From NCBI RefSeq assembly GCF_019636075.1, contig NZ_JAHBYG010000023.1:1-61616 (forward strand): a stretch of 61,616 nucleotides of DNA, given 5' to 3'. The notes under the pieces were generated by a model. The model saw nothing but the letters and a program-made list of their open reading frames with translations, was not told the DNA's origin and ran no database searches. The position numbers and the translations under genes are program-made. This stretch comes from Ferrovibrio sp. GTDB lineage: Bacteria; Pseudomonadota; Alphaproteobacteria; Ferrovibrionales; Ferrovibrionaceae. Within the stretch, counting starts at the first letter, position 1, and each line of letters opens with the position of its first letter. Positions 8,405 through 18,152 of the stretch are shown here, piece by piece.

Positions 8405-9286
8405 ATGTTCGAGCTGATCGGCATACCGCCACAGGCCTTGTTCGGGCAGCTATTGCTCGGACTGATCAACGGCGCCTTCTATTCGATGTTGAGTCTCGGC
8501 CTGGCCGTGATCTTCGGCCTGCTGAACGTGATCAACTTCACCCACGGCGCGCAATACATGATGGGCGCCTTCGTGGCCTGGATGCTGCTCAACTGGCTGG
8601 GTATTCCCTATTGGGGTGCACTGCTCCTGGCGCCGATCATCGTGGCGGCTTTCGGTATGGTGCTGGAGCGCCTGCTGCTGCGCCGGCTGTATCACCTCGA
8701 CCATCTCTACGGCCTGCTGCTTACCTTCGGCCTGGCGTTGATCGTGGAAGGCCTGTTCCGCAAAGCCTTCGGCTCGTCGGGCCTGCCTTATGAAAATCCG
8801 ATCCCCGGCGGCCAGCGTCTGCCCTTCATGTTCCTGCCCAATTACCGCGCCTGGGTGGTGGTGGCCTCGCTGATCGTCTGCCTCGGCACCTGGTACATGA
8901 TCGAACGCACCAAGCTTGGCTCGTATCTGCGCGCCGCCACCGAGAAGCCGGAACTGGTGCAGGCCTTCGGCATCAACGTGCCGCGCATGATCACCCTCAC
9001 CTATGGCTTCGGCGTAGGCTTGGCCGCTTTGGCCGGCGTGATGGCAGCACCGATCTACAATGTGAACCCCACGATGGGATCCAACTTGATCATCGTGGTG
9101 TTTGCGGTGGTGGTGATCGGCGGCATGGGCTCGATCATGGGTTCCATCGTCACCGGCTTCACCCTGGGTCTGATCGAGGGATTGACCAAGGTATTCTATC
9201 CCGAGGCATCGAGTACGGTGATCTTCATCATCATGGCCATCGTGCTGATGATAAAGCCGGCCGGCCTGTTCGGCACCCCGAAGTGA
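8405..9286 (+). CDS. livH: branched-chain amino acid-type ABC transporter permease LivH
   Basis: The 293-residue membrane protein has the LivH pattern: about eight helices, the N-terminal GLINGAFYSMLSLGLAVIFG segment, the EAA-like NVPRMITLTYGFG region in the second half and a C-terminal KPAGLFG. It forms half of the inner-membrane channel. It starts 217 bp after the binding-protein gene, across a hairpin and a 15-bp repeat, and livM follows after 10 bp. Confidence 0.93.
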   Translation: MFELIGIPPQALFGQLLLGLINGAFYSMLSLGLAVIFGLLNVINFTHGAQYMMGAFVAWMLLNWLGIPYWGALLLAPIIVAAFGMVLERLLLRRLYHLDHLYGLLLTFGLALIVEGLFRKAFGSSGLPYENPIPGGQRLPFMFLPNYRAWVVVASLIVCLGTWYMIERTKLGSYLRAATEKPELVQAFGINVPRMITLTYGFGVGLAALAGVMAAPIYNVNPTMGSNLIIVVFAVVVIGGMGSIMGSIVTGFTLGLIEGLTKVFYPEASSTVIFIIMAIVLMIKPAGLFGTPK

Positions 9287-9296
9287 GGCTGGCATC

Positions 9297-10223
9297 ATGA
9301 AGCTGCGTGAAACTCATATTTTCGCCGCCCTGCTGGCCCTGCTGCTGGTGGCGCCCGCCATCGTCTATCCGGTCTTTCTGATGAAGGTGCTGTGCTTTGC
9401 GCTGTTCGCATGCGCCTTCAATCTGCTGATCGGCTATGTCGGCCTGCTCTCGTTCGGCCATGCCATGTTCTTCGGCGGCGCCGCCTATATCAGCGCCTAT
9501 GTGGTGAAAAGCTGGGGCTGGTCGCCGGAATTCGGCATCCTGGCCGGCACGGCTGTGGCTGCCGCTTTGGGCCTGGTGGCCGGCCTCATCGCCATCCGTC
9601 GCCAGGGCATCTATTTTGCCATGGTAACCCTGGCGCTGGCGCAGATGGTGTTTTTCTTCTGCCTGCAGACCAAATTCACCGGCGGCGAAGACGGCATCCA
9701 GGCCGTGCCGCGCCGTGCGGTTTTCGGCTTCATCGAAACCACCAACGACCTGCATTTCTATTACGTGGTGCTGGCTGTCTTCGTGATCGGCTTCACCATC
9801 ATCCACCGCACCATCCACTCGCCGTTCGGCCAGGTGCTGAAGGCGATCCGCGAAAACGAGCCCCGCGCCGTGTCGCTGGGCTATCGGGTGGATCGTTACA
9901 AGCTGCTGGCCTTCGTGCTGTCCGCCGCCCTGGCCGGCATGGCGGGCGCCACCAAGGCGCTGGTATTCCAGCTTGCCTCGCTCACCGACGTGGCCTGGCA
10001 GATGTCGGGCGAAGTGGTGTTGATGACCCTGGTGGGCGGTATGGGCACCATCCTGGGCCCTGCCGTGGGGGCCGCCGTGATCGTGACCATGCAGAATTAT
10101 CTGGCCGGCTTCGCCGAATATGTGCTGGTGATCCAGGGCGCGATCTTCGTGGTGGTGGTGATGGCCTTCCGCCGCGGTATCGTCGGCGAACTCATCGGCT
10201 GGTGGCAAAAGCGCAACGCCTGA
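9297..10223 (+). CDS. livM: branched-chain amino acid-type ABC transporter permease LivM
   Basis: The 308-residue membrane protein matches LivM: it contains YVGLLSFGHAMFFGGAAY near residue 45 and the conserved AIRENEPRAVSLGY cytoplasmic loop near residue 180. It pairs with LivH in the membrane. It is the last gene of the operon and converges with rmlA; a perfect inverted repeat covers the 13-bp gap between them. Confidence 0.93.
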   Translation: MKLRETHIFAALLALLLVAPAIVYPVFLMKVLCFALFACAFNLLIGYVGLLSFGHAMFFGGAAYISAYVVKSWGWSPEFGILAGTAVAAALGLVAGLIAIRRQGIYFAMVTLALAQMVFFFCLQTKFTGGEDGIQAVPRRAVFGFIETTNDLHFYYVVLAVFVIGFTIIHRTIHSPFGQVLKAIRENEPRAVSLGYRVDRYKLLAFVLSAALAGMAGATKALVFQLASLTDVAWQMSGEVVLMTLVGGMGTILGPAVGAAVIVTMQNYLAGFAEYVLVIQGAIFVVVVMAFRRGIVGELIGWWQKRNA

Positions 10224-10233
10224 ACCGCATGCA

Positions 10234-10268
10234 ATCTCAGCCGGCCTGATTCAATATCCGGCTGAGAT
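10234..10268. terminator. inverted repeat between convergent livM and rmlA
   Basis: ATCTCAGCCGG at 10234-10244 pairs perfectly with CCGGCTGAGAT at 10258-10268 around a 13-base loop. It starts after the livM stop and runs into the last codons of rmlA. There is no T run; it may act as a two-way terminator or an mRNA end protector. Confidence 0.5.
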
Positions 10269-11109
10269 ACTGCGCATAGGCGTTGTTCTTGTAGAAGGCG
10301 ATGCGGCGTTCCACCTGCGCCCGGTCGATGAAGCCCAGCCGCCAAGCCACTTCCTCGGGCACCGCAATCTTCAAACCCTGGCGCTTTTCCACCGTGGCCA
10401 TGAAATTGGCCGCATCCAGCAGGCTGTCGGGCGTGCCGGTATCCAGCCAGGCGAAGCCACGGCCGAATTTCTCCACGCTCAACTGGCCGCGCGCCAGATA
10501 GGCATTGTTGAGATCGGTGATTTCCAGTTCGCCGCGTTTGCTGGGTTTCAGCGCAGCCGCGATATCGCTCACCTGGTTGTCGTAGAAATACAGGCCGGTT
10601 ACGGCCCAGTTGGTGGGCGCCGGATTGGGCTTTTCGATGATCGCCTTCACGCCGCCTTGCGCATCCAGATCCAACACGCCGTAACGTTCCGGATCGGCCA
10701 CCCAATAGCCGAACACCGTGGCGCCCTGCTCGCGGCTGGCCGCACGGCGCAGAATGTCGCCGAAGCCTTCGCCGTAGAAGATGTTGTCGCCCAGCACCAG
10801 GGCAGCATGGTCGCCGGCCAGAAAATCGCGGCCGATCAGAAAGGCCTGGGCGATGCCGTTGGGCTCGGGCTGCACGGCATATTGGATATTCACGCCCCAT
10901 TGGCTGCCATCCTGCAGCAGATCGCTGAAGGCTGCCTGGTCGCGCGGCGTGGTGATGATCAGGATGTCGCGGATGCCGGCCAGCATCAGCGTGGTGAGCG
11001 GATAGAACACCATCGGCTTGTCGTAGACCGGCAGCAATTGCTTGCTCACCACCGAGGTGGCGGGATGCAGACGCGAGCCGGTGCCGCCGGCCAGCACGAT
11101 ACCCTTCAT
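10237..11109 (-). CDS. rmlA: glucose-1-phosphate thymidylyltransferase RmlA
   Basis: The 290-residue enzyme joins dTTP and glucose-1-phosphate to make dTDP-glucose. It opens with MKGIVLAGGTGSRLHPAT, the nucleotide-binding signature, and has LVLGDNIFYG near residue 107 and IIEKPNPAPTNWAVTGLYFY around residues 158-177, all typical of RmlA. Length fits the family. It lies 7 bp downstream of rmlB, so the pair is one operon. The rmlC and rmlD genes needed for L-rhamnose are not in the window, so the pathway may continue elsewhere or lead to another deoxysugar. Confidence 0.95.
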   Translation of the reverse strand: MKGIVLAGGTGSRLHPATSVVSKQLLPVYDKPMVFYPLTTLMLAGIRDILIITTPRDQAAFSDLLQDGSQWGVNIQYAVQPEPNGIAQAFLIGRDFLAGDHAALVLGDNIFYGEGFGDILRRAASREQGATVFGYWVADPERYGVLDLDAQGGVKAIIEKPNPAPTNWAVTGLYFYDNQVSDIAAALKPSKRGELEITDLNNAYLARGQLSVEKFGRGFAWLDTGTPDSLLDAANFMATVEKRQGLKIAVPEEVAWRLGFIDRAQVERRIAFYKNNAYAQYLSRILNQAG

Positions 11110-11116
11110 GGTTTCC

Positions 11117-12172
11117 TCATCCCTGCTTTGCCAGACCGATACGGTCGCGGTCGTAATGCTTGCCGGCGCGCTCGCACCAGGCGCGGTTTTCCAGATACCA
11201 TTTCACCGTCTGGCGCAGGCCGGAGGTGACATCATAAACCGGCTTCCAGCCCAATTCGCTCTCGCATTTGCCGGGATCGATGGCATAGCGGGAATCATGG
11301 CCCGGCCGGTCGGTGACATAGCGGATGAATTCGGCGTATTTGCGGCCCGTGGGCTGCGGCGCGAAATCATCCAGCAGCGCGCAGATGGTATGCACCAGCT
11401 CCAGATTGCGCCGGGTGCCGCGCGCCCCGATCAGATAGGTTTCGCCCACACGGCCTTTCGCCATCACCTGGCGCAAGGCGGCGGCGTGATCATCCACATG
11501 GATCCAATCGCGGATCTGGTCGCCCTTGCCATAGACCGGCAGCGGACGGCCTTCCAGGGCATTCAGGATCATCAGCGGAATCAGCTTTTCCGGAAACTGA
11601 TACGGCCCGTAATTGTTGCCGCAATTGGTCACCAGGATCGGCAGGCCATAGGTGCGGCCGAAAGCGCGTGCCAGATGATCGGAGGCAGCCTTGCTGGCGG
11701 CATAGGGCGAATTCGGTTTGTAGGGGCTGGCCTCGGTGAAGAATTCGTCCGGCTCGGCATCGCCATAGACTTCGTCGGTGGAAACCTGCAGATGCCGGAA
11801 CGCCGCCTTGCCGGCATCGTCCAGACCGCGCCAATATTCAACGGCGGCTTCCAGCAGCACCAGGCTGCCGGTCACATTGGTTTCGATGAAGGCTGCCGGG
11901 CTGTCGATGGAACGATCCACATGGCTTTCGGCGGCCAGGTGATACACGGCTTTCGGTTTCACTTCGGCATAAAGCGCACGGATCGCCGCACGGTCGCAGA
12001 TATCGATACGCTCGAAACGGTGCAGCGCGGGCTGCTTCAGGTCGGCCAGGTTATCCAGGTTGCCGGCATAGGTGAGCTTATCCACCGTCACCACCGACTC
12101 GCCCGCCGCATTAAGCTGGCGGACCAGGGCCGAACCGATAAATCCGGCACCGCCGGTAACGATCACTGTCAT
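11117..12172 (-). CDS. rmlB: dTDP-glucose 4,6-dehydratase RmlB
   Basis: The enzyme (351 residues) turns dTDP-glucose into dTDP-4-keto-6-deoxyglucose. It has the Rossmann motif GGAGFIG at the N-terminus, the active-site STDEVYGD segment and [10 protein letters not shown] with the catalytic Tyr-Lys pair. The frame is open further upstream, but ATG at 12172 is chosen because [13 protein letters not shown] is the normal family start and an AAGGA site precedes it. The gene is divergent from uvrB, with about 109 bp between starts. Confidence 0.95.
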   Translation of the reverse strand: MTVIVTGGAGFIGSALVRQLNAAGESVVTVDKLTYAGNLDNLADLKQPALHRFERIDICDRAAIRALYAEVKPKAVYHLAAESHVDRSIDSPAAFIETNVTGSLVLLEAAVEYWRGLDDAGKAAFRHLQVSTDEVYGDAEPDEFFTEASPYKPNSPYAASKAASDHLARAFGRTYGLPILVTNCGNNYGPYQFPEKLIPLMILNALEGRPLPVYGKGDQIRDWIHVDDHAAALRQVMAKGRVGETYLIGARGTRRNLELVHTICALLDDFAPQPTGRKYAEFIRYVTDRPGHDSRYAIDPGKCESELGWKPVYDVTSGLRQTVKWYLENRAWCERAGKHYDRDRIGLAKQG

Positions 12173-12281
12173 GGCAATTTTCCTTGCTTTCCCACAGATA
12201 TACCCATGCAATTGCGGCGAAGAAAGGGCCAGAACGCGTCAGGCACTGGCAAGCCGCGCCGGCCCGCGCCATATTCCCGCC

Positions 12282-14516
12282 ATGGCCAAGCCCGCTACAG
12301 CATCCACCGTCGAGCGAGAAATCGAAGACCCGGACGTTTTCGCCGATGCGAATTTCCCGGATTTCGTGCCGCATCGCCCGGAACGCCCGGAAAAGAGCCA
12401 GGGCGGCATCGCCTATGACCTGCAGGCCCCCTACCAGCCTTCCGGCGACCAGCCCACCGCCATCGCGGAACTGACCGAGGGGGTTGTGGGCGGCGAGCGC
12501 GACCAGGTGCTGCTGGGTGTCACCGGCTCGGGCAAGACCTTCAGCATGGCCCAGGTGATCGCCCGCACCGGCCGGCCCGCCCTGGTGCTGGCGCCGAACA
12601 AGACCCTGGCCGCCCAGCTTTATGGCGAGATGAAAAATTTCTTCCCCAACAACGCGGTGGAGTATTTCGTCTCCTATTACGATTACTACCAGCCGGAAGC
12701 CTATGTGGCCCGCACCGACACCTATATCGAAAAAGATTCGGCGGTGAACGAGCAGATCGACCGCATGCGCCACTCGGCCACCCGCGCCCTGTTGGAGCGC
12801 GACGATGTGATCGTGGTGGCCTCGGTTTCCTGCATCTACGGTATCGGTTCGGTGGAAACCTATTCCGAAATGACCCTGCCGCTGAAGGCCGGGCAGATCA
12901 TCGACCGCGACACATTGCTGCGCCGCCTGGTGGATCTGCAATATCGCCGCAACGATGCCGCCTTCCAGCGCGGCGCCTTCCGCGTGCGCGGCGATGGCAT
13001 CGAAATCTTCCCATCGCATATGGAAGACCGCGCCTGGCGGCTTTCGCTGTTCGGCGACGAGTTGGAAAGCATCGTGGAATTCGATCCGCTGACCGGCGAG
13101 CGCAGCGCCACGATGGAAAGCGTGAAACTCTTCGCCAACAGCCATTACGTGACGCCGAAGCCCACGCTGCAACAGGCGGTGGAGCAGATCAAGGTGGACC
13201 TCAAGCTGCGGCTGGACGAACTGGCCAAGCAGAACCGCCTGCTGGAAATGCAGCGGTTGGAACAGCGCACGACCTTCGATATCGAAATGATGATCGCCAC
13301 CGGCGCCTGTGCCGGCATCGAAAATTATTCACGCTATCTCACCGGCCGCCCGCCCGGCGCGCCGCCGCCCACGCTGTTTGAATATCTGCCGGAAAACGCC
13401 ATCCTGTTCGTGGATGAAAGCCATGTGACCGTGCCGCAAATCGGTGGCATGTTTCGCGGCGACTTCCGGCGCAAGGCCACGCTGGCGGAATATGGCTTCC
13501 GCCTGCCCTCCTGCATCGACAACCGGCCGCTACGATTCCGCGAATGGGAAAGCCTGCGACCGCAAACCGTGTTCGTTTCCGCCACGCCCGGTAAATGGGA
13601 GATGGAGCGCACCGGCGGCGTGTTCACCGAACAGGTGATCCGCCCGACCGGGCTTATCGATCCGGAAACCGAAATCCGCCCGGTGGAGCATCAGGTGGAC
13701 GACCTGCTGAGCGAGGCGCGCAAGACCATCGCCAAGGGCTATCGCGTGCTGGTGACCACCCTGACCAAGCGCATGGCGGAAGACCTGACCGAATACCTCA
13801 CCGATGCCGGCCTGAAAGTGCGCTATCTGCATTCCGATATCGACACGCTGGAACGCATCGAAATCCTGCGCGATCTGCGGCTGGGGGCGTTCGACGTGCT
13901 GATCGGCATCAACCTGCTGCGCGAGGGCCTCGATATTCCCGAATGCGGGCTGGTGGCCATCCTGGATGCCGACAAGGAAGGCTTTCTGCGCAGCGAAACC
14001 TCTTTGATCCAGACCATCGGCCGCGCCGCACGCAACGTGGATGGCCATGTCGTCCTCTATGCCGACAAGATGACCAACAGCATGAAGCGCGCGCTGGACG
14101 AAACCGCCCGCCGCCGCGCCAAGCAACAGGCCTATAATGCCGAACACGGCATCACGCCGGAAAGTGTGCGCAAACAGATCGGCGACATCCTGCAAAGCGT
14201 GTACGAGCATGACCATTACACAGTGGATGTGGAACATGCCAAGGATGGCCATCTGGTGGGCCATAACCTGAAGGCCTATCTGGCCGACCTGGATAAACGC
14301 ATGCGCGAGGCCGCCGGCAACCTGGAATTCGAGGAAGCCGCCCGTCTGCGCGATGAAATCAAACGGCTGGAAATGAGCGAACTGGAACTCGGCGGCAGCG
14401 TGGCGGTGAAACCCATGGGGTTGGCCGAGGACGGCGCCAAATACAGCGCCCCCGCGCCGCGCTCCACCGCCGGCAAGGCGGGCAGCCGCCGCACCTATCG
14501 GGGCCGCAAGAAATGA
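12282..14516 (+). CDS. uvrB: excinuclease ABC subunit UvrB
   Basis: The 744-residue protein is the damage-verifying helicase of nucleotide excision repair. It shows Walker [10 protein letters not shown] near residue 84, the [11 protein letters not shown] beta-hairpin, the interaction domain, LREGLDIPE and the QTIGRAARN helicase motif VI, and a C-terminal UVR domain ([17 protein letters not shown]) that contacts UvrC. ATG at 12282 is preferred over farther in-frame starts because the longer form would run over the rmlB promoter region. It overlaps the next gene by ATGA. A basic tail of about 45 residues follows the UVR domain. Confidence 0.95.
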   Translation: MAKPATASTVEREIEDPDVFADANFPDFVPHRPERPEKSQGGIAYDLQAPYQPSGDQPTAIAELTEGVVGGERDQVLLGVTGSGKTFSMAQVIARTGRPALVLAPNKTLAAQLYGEMKNFFPNNAVEYFVSYYDYYQPEAYVARTDTYIEKDSAVNEQIDRMRHSATRALLERDDVIVVASVSCIYGIGSVETYSEMTLPLKAGQIIDRDTLLRRLVDLQYRRNDAAFQRGAFRVRGDGIEIFPSHMEDRAWRLSLFGDELESIVEFDPLTGERSATMESVKLFANSHYVTPKPTLQQAVEQIKVDLKLRLDELAKQNRLLEMQRLEQRTTFDIEMMIATGACAGIENYSRYLTGRPPGAPPPTLFEYLPENAILFVDESHVTVPQIGGMFRGDFRRKATLAEYGFRLPSCIDNRPLRFREWESLRPQTVFVSATPGKWEMERTGGVFTEQVIRPTGLIDPETEIRPVEHQVDDLLSEARKTIAKGYRVLVTTLTKRMAEDLTEYLTDAGLKVRYLHSDIDTLERIEILRDLRLGAFDVLIGINLLREGLDIPECGLVAILDADKEGFLRSETSLIQTIGRAARNVDGHVVLYADKMTNSMKRALDETARRRAKQQAYNAEHGITPESVRKQIGDILQSVYEHDHYTVDVEHAKDGHLVGHNLKAYLADLDKRMREAAGNLEFEEAARLRDEIKRLEMSELELGGSVAVKPMGLAEDGAKYSAPAPRSTAGKAGSRRTYRGRKK

Positions 14517-15289
14517 CGCGCACCACACCCACAAGAAACGCCCTCGTTACCGGCGGCGCGGTGCGCATCGGCCGCGCCATCAGTCTTGCCCTGGCCGCGC
14601 GCGGCTATGGCGTGGCGGTGCATTACAACACCTCGCGCACCGCAGCCGATGCGCTGGTGGCCGAGATTGCCGGCAAGGGCGGCCGCGCCATGGCCGTGCA
14701 AGCCGATCTGCGCGATATCGCCGCCTGTCAGGCTTTGCTGCCGCTTGCACAGCAGGCGCTGGGGCCGATCGACATCTTGGTGAACAACGCTTCGCTGTTT
14801 GAATACGACAATATCCAGAGCGCCACGCCGGAAAGCTGGGCGATGCATATGGATGCCAATCTGCGGGCGCCGTTCTTTCTCAGCCAGGCCTTCGCCGCCG
14901 CTTTGCCGGACGATCGCAAGGGCGATATCGTCAACATCATCGACCAGCGGGTGTGGCGCCTCACGCCGCATTTCGCCAGCTATACGCTGTCGAAATCCGC
15001 GCTCTGGAGTCTGACCCAGACCCTGGCCATGGCGCTGGCGCCGCGCATCCGGGTGAATGGCATCGGACCGGGCCCGGTGCTGCCTTCCACGCGCCAAAGC
15101 GCCGAACAATTCGCCCGGCAATGGGCTTCCACGCCGCTGCAACGCGGGGCAGCGCCGGAAGAGATTGCCGCAGGCCTGCTATTCCTGCTTGACGCGCCGG
15201 CCATGACCGGCCAAATGATCGCCCTCGATGGCGGCCAGCACCTGCCCTGGCCGCCGCCCACGGGGCATAGCCGCGACCCGGAGGAATGA
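14513..15289 (+). CDS. pteridine reductase-like short-chain dehydrogenase
   Basis: The 258-residue SDR has an N-terminal TGGAVRIGR cofactor motif with the Arg typical of pteridine reductases (NADPH use), NNAS near residue 91, and a catalytic Asp144-Tyr157-Lys161 set instead of Ser-Tyr-Lys. That spacing is the one I know from the Leishmania pteridine reductase PTR1 and the FolM group, which reduce dihydrofolate or dihydromonapterin. The gene overlaps uvrB by 4 bp and is followed after 1 bp by folB, so a role in pterin or folate reduction is likely. Specific substrate is inferred. Confidence 0.8.
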   Translation: MTRTTPTRNALVTGGAVRIGRAISLALAARGYGVAVHYNTSRTAADALVAEIAGKGGRAMAVQADLRDIAACQALLPLAQQALGPIDILVNNASLFEYDNIQSATPESWAMHMDANLRAPFFLSQAFAAALPDDRKGDIVNIIDQRVWRLTPHFASYTLSKSALWSLTQTLAMALAPRIRVNGIGPGPVLPSTRQSAEQFARQWASTPLQRGAAPEEIAAGLLFLLDAPAMTGQMIALDGGQHLPWPPPTGHSRDPEE

Positions 15290-15290
15290 C

Positions 15291-15725
15291 ATGACCATTC
15301 ACGACCGCGCCCGGGCCGCCTGGAGCGACATCCCGCTGCCCAATGTGCCGGAAAGCTTCCGCCGCGTCTTCGTGCGCGAATTGCGCCTGCCCGCCCGCAT
15401 CGGCGTGTATGCGGAAGAAAAACTGCGGCCGCAGGATGTGATCATCGACCTCGAGCTTTGGGTGCGCGAAACCCCGCAAGCCGCCATAGGTGGCAATGGC
15501 CCGCTCGATTACGCCGACGTGGTTTGTTATGACGGCCTGGTGCAGCGCACCAAGGCCCTGCTGGCCGAGGGCCATATCGATCTGGTTGAAACCATGGCCG
15601 AGCGCCTGGCCGCGCTTTGCCTGGAAGATTCTCGCGTTCGCCGTGTACGGGTTTGCGTGGAAAAACCCGCTGCAATACCAGAGGCTGCCGGCGCCGGCGT
15701 CGAGATCGAAAGATACCGCCGTTAA
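15291..15725 (+). CDS. folB: dihydroneopterin aldolase (FolB-type)
   Basis: The 144-residue protein has the FolB fold signature: LRLPARIGVYAEEKLRPQ near residue 30, DYADVVCYDGL, and LVETMAERLAALCL with the conserved Glu. It acts in tetrahydrofolate synthesis on 7,8-dihydroneopterin (aldolase or epimerase). The ATG at 15291 has GGAGG just upstream, overlapping the end of the SDR gene, so the two are coupled. A C-terminal EKPAAIPEAAGAGVEIER motif carries the catalytic Lys typical of the family. Confidence 0.9.
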   Translation: MTIHDRARAAWSDIPLPNVPESFRRVFVRELRLPARIGVYAEEKLRPQDVIIDLELWVRETPQAAIGGNGPLDYADVVCYDGLVQRTKALLAEGHIDLVETMAERLAALCLEDSRVRRVRVCVEKPAAIPEAAGAGVEIERYRR

Positions 15726-16066
15726 GAAAAGAAAGATTCCGTTACAGCCCTGCTATTAGGCCTTGACTCTGGCTGGGATTTCGAGTTGCCGGAACGATGT
15801 TGTGCACAGGCAAAATTACCCGCAGCCGGCATGTAACGCTGTGATGACGAACCCGTGATGGTCTGTGGATAAGCACAGAAAATCGTTATGCATCATTGCG
15901 CTATAATCACCAACGCAGACGCCGCTTCGGCTTTGGGGCGAGCATTTTGCGCCGCACTCGTCAAATTGAGTCAAGTTTCCCCACAAAGTTATCCACAGGC
16001 TTGGGGCGCTTTGCTCAAAGCTGTGGAATCATTAGGTTTTCACATGTGGATGAAGGAGTCGGACGG
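15726..16066. other. DnaA-box and GANTC-rich intergenic region, candidate oriC or DnaA-controlled promoter
   Basis: This 341-bp gap has two perfect DnaA boxes in opposite orientation: TGTGGATAA at 15864-15872 and TTATCCACA at 15989-15997. Near matches are TGTGGAATC (16022-16030), TGTGGATGA (16045-16053) and, more weakly, TTGTGCACA (15800-15808). Five GANTC methylation motifs lie at 15735, 15765, 15968, 16026 and 16056. No convincing gene is present. The uvrC ribosome binding site is at its right end. It could be a replication origin or a DnaA-regulated uvrC promoter. Confidence 0.6.
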
Positions 16067-18055
16067 GTGAGCGGCACTGATCACGAAGCCGATGCGCCGC
16101 TGCTGGCAGGCGCCGGAGTGATCCAGGCGGCATTGAAGACATTGCCCGCCGGCCCCGGCGTGTATCGCATGTTCGATGCCGAGGGCGTGCTGCTTTATAT
16201 CGGCAAGGCACGCAGCCTGAAAAAGCGCGTGACCAACTACACCAAGCTGGCGGGCCTGAGCATCCGCATCCAGCGCATGGTGCATCGCGTGGCGCGGCTG
16301 GACGTGACGGTCACCCATACCGAAGCCGAGGCTTTGCTGCTTGAAGCCAACCTGATCAAGAAGCTGCAGCCGATCTACAATATCCTGCTGAAGGACGACA
16401 AATCCTTCCCCTACATCATGATCGGTCGCGACCATGATTTCCCGCGCATCGAGAAGCATCGCGGCGCGCGCGATGCAGCGGGGGATTATTTCGGCCCGTT
16501 TGCTTCCACCGGCGCGGTGAACACCATGATGCACACGCTGGCCCGCGCCTTTCCGCTGCGTACCTGCTCCGACAGCGAATTCGCCGGCCGCGCGCGCCCC
16601 TGCCTGCAATATCAGATCAAACGCTGCCGTGCGCCCTGCGTAGGCCGCATCGATGCACCGGGCTATGCGCGCATATTGGGCGAGGCGAAGGATTTTCTGT
16701 CCGGCCGCAATCGCGGCTTGCTCAGCGAATGGCAGGCCCGCATGCAGACGGCGTCGGACGCGCTGGATTTCGAACAGGCCGCGGAATTGCGCGACCGTAT
16801 CCGCGCGCTGGCCTATATCAGCCAGAAGCAGGATGTCAGCCTGGTCGATCTGGGCGATGCCGACGTGATTGCGGCAGTTACCGAAGGCGGCAATGTCTGT
16901 GTGCAGGTGGTGTTCTTCCGCGCCGGACAGAATTTCGGCAACCATGCCTATTTCCCCGCCCATGCCCGCGATGCCGAGGTGAGCGATGTGCTGGATGCCT
17001 TTATCGGCCAGTTCTATGCCGAGCGCGAACCGCCCAAGCTGGTGCTGATCAGCGATCCGGTGGAAGGCGCTGCATTGATCCAGGATGCGTTGAGCCTGCA
17101 TGCCGGCCATCGCGTGGAACTGCATTGCCCGCAGCGCGGCGGCAAACGCGACCTTGTGGAGCATGCGCTGGACAATGCCCGCGACGCCCTGCGGCGACGG
17201 CTGGCGGAATCCGCAACGCAGCAAAAATTGCTGGCCGGCGTGGCAGAGATCTTTGGCCTGGAAGCGCCGCCGCGCCGCATCGAAGTATACGACAACAGCC
17301 ATATCCAGGGCCGCCATGCCGTGGGCGGCATGATCGTTTCCGGCCCTGAAGGCCTGCGCAAGAACGCTTATCGCAAATTCAATATCCGCAGCGAAGACAT
17401 CACGCCCGGCGACGATTACGGCATGATGCGCGAGGTGCTGACCCGCCGCTTTCAGCGCCTGCTGAAAGCCCGCGATGCATCAGAAGCGGAGGCTGCGGAA
17501 GCGGAGGCTGTGGAAGCGGAGGCTGCGGAAGCGGAGGCTGCGGAAACGCCGGCGATAGAGCCCGATGCCGATATCCCGGATACGGATGCCCCGCAGCCGG
17601 AGATCGACTGGCCCGATCTGATCCTGGTGGATGGCGGCAAGGGCCAGCTTGCTGCGGCGCAGCAGGTGTTGCAGGAATTGGGAATCCCCGAACAGCCGGT
17701 GGCCGCGATTGCCAAGGGGCCCGAGCGCAATGCCGGCCGCGAAGTGTTTTTCATGCCGGGCCGCGAGCCCTTCATGCTGGAAGCACGGCATCCGGTGTTG
17801 TTTTTCCTGCAGCGTCTGCGTGATGAGGCGCATCGTTTCGCCATCGGCACGCATCGCGCGAAACGCAGCAAGGATCAGTTCCGGTCGCCGCTGGATGAGA
17901 TAGCCGGCATCGGCGCCGCGCGCAAAAAAGCCTTGCTGCTGCATTTCGGATCGGCCAAGAGCGTGGCGCAGGCCGGGCTGGCCGACCTGGAAGCCGTGGG
18001 CGGAATTTCCAAAACCGTGGCGAAAAAGGTTTACGACCATTTTCATGGCGGTTGA
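16067..18055 (+). CDS. uvrC: excinuclease ABC subunit UvrC
   Basis: The 662-residue nuclease makes both incisions in nucleotide excision repair. It has a GIY-YIG domain near residues 28-105 (GVYRMF, LYIGKA), a UVR domain (ALDFEQAAELRDRIRAL), the RNase H-like endonuclease domain (EVYDNSHIQG; LILVDGGKGQL) and C-terminal helix-hairpin-helix motifs (IAGIGAARKKALL). GTG at 16067 is chosen because AAGGAG lies 8 bases upstream; longer in-frame starts would enter the DnaA-box region. A 15-bp repeat gives a Glu/Ala-rich insert inside the RNase H-like domain. Confidence 0.94.
   Translation: MSGTDHEADAPLLAGAGVIQAALKTLPAGPGVYRMFDAEGVLLYIGKARSLKKRVTNYTKLAGLSIRIQRMVHRVARLDVTVTHTEAEALLLEANLIKKLQPIYNILLKDDKSFPYIMIGRDHDFPRIEKHRGARDAAGDYFGPFASTGAVNTMMHTLARAFPLRTCSDSEFAGRARPCLQYQIKRCRAPCVGRIDAPGYARILGEAKDFLSGRNRGLLSEWQARMQTASDALDFEQAAELRDRIRALAYISQKQDVSLVDLGDADVIAAVTEGGNVCVQVVFFRAGQNFGNHAYFPAHARDAEVSDVLDAFIGQFYAEREPPKLVLISDPVEGAALIQDALSLHAGHRVELHCPQRGGKRDLVEHALDNARDALRRRLAESATQQKLLAGVAEIFGLEAPPRRIEVYDNSHIQGRHAVGGMIVSGPEGLRKNAYRKFNIRSEDITPGDDYGMMREVLTRRFQRLLKARDASEAEAAEAEAVEAEAAEAEAAETPAIEPDADIPDTDAPQPEIDWPDLILVDGGKGQLAAAQQVLQELGIPEQPVAAIAKGPERNAGREVFFMPGREPFMLEARHPVLFFLQRLRDEAHRFAIGTHRAKRSKDQFRSPLDEIAGIGAARKKALLLHFGSAKSVAQAGLADLEAVGGISKTVAKKVYDHFHGG
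17483..17542. repeat. 15-bp x4 in-frame repeat in uvrC
   Basis: Four 15-bp units, identical except for one base in the second, encode EAEAA-type pentapeptides in a linker of the UvrC endonuclease domain. Confidence 0.95.
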
Positions 18056-18078
18056 ATTCCCGCTCCCCACGCCCCAAA

Positions 18079-18106
18079 TCTTGTGTCCGGGGTCTTGTAT
18101 CCGGGC
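18079..18106. repeat. 14-bp x2 tandem repeat after uvrC
   Basis: Two 14-bp copies differing at two positions lie 23 bp after the uvrC stop, in the 97-bp gap before pgsA. No terminator is evident there. Confidence 0.75.
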
Positions 18107-18152
18107 CGGCCAAACGCTGTAATGCGGCCCCTCGCCGTGCGATGAAAGTCAT

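Noticed and set aside
12072..12281. Longer UvrB start
   Set aside because: It would overlap the start of rmlB and add 70 residues not seen in UvrB proteins.
15896..16066. Longer UvrC start inside the DnaA-box region
   Set aside because: The added residues are Arg-rich and unlike UvrC; GTG at 16067 has a good ribosome binding site.
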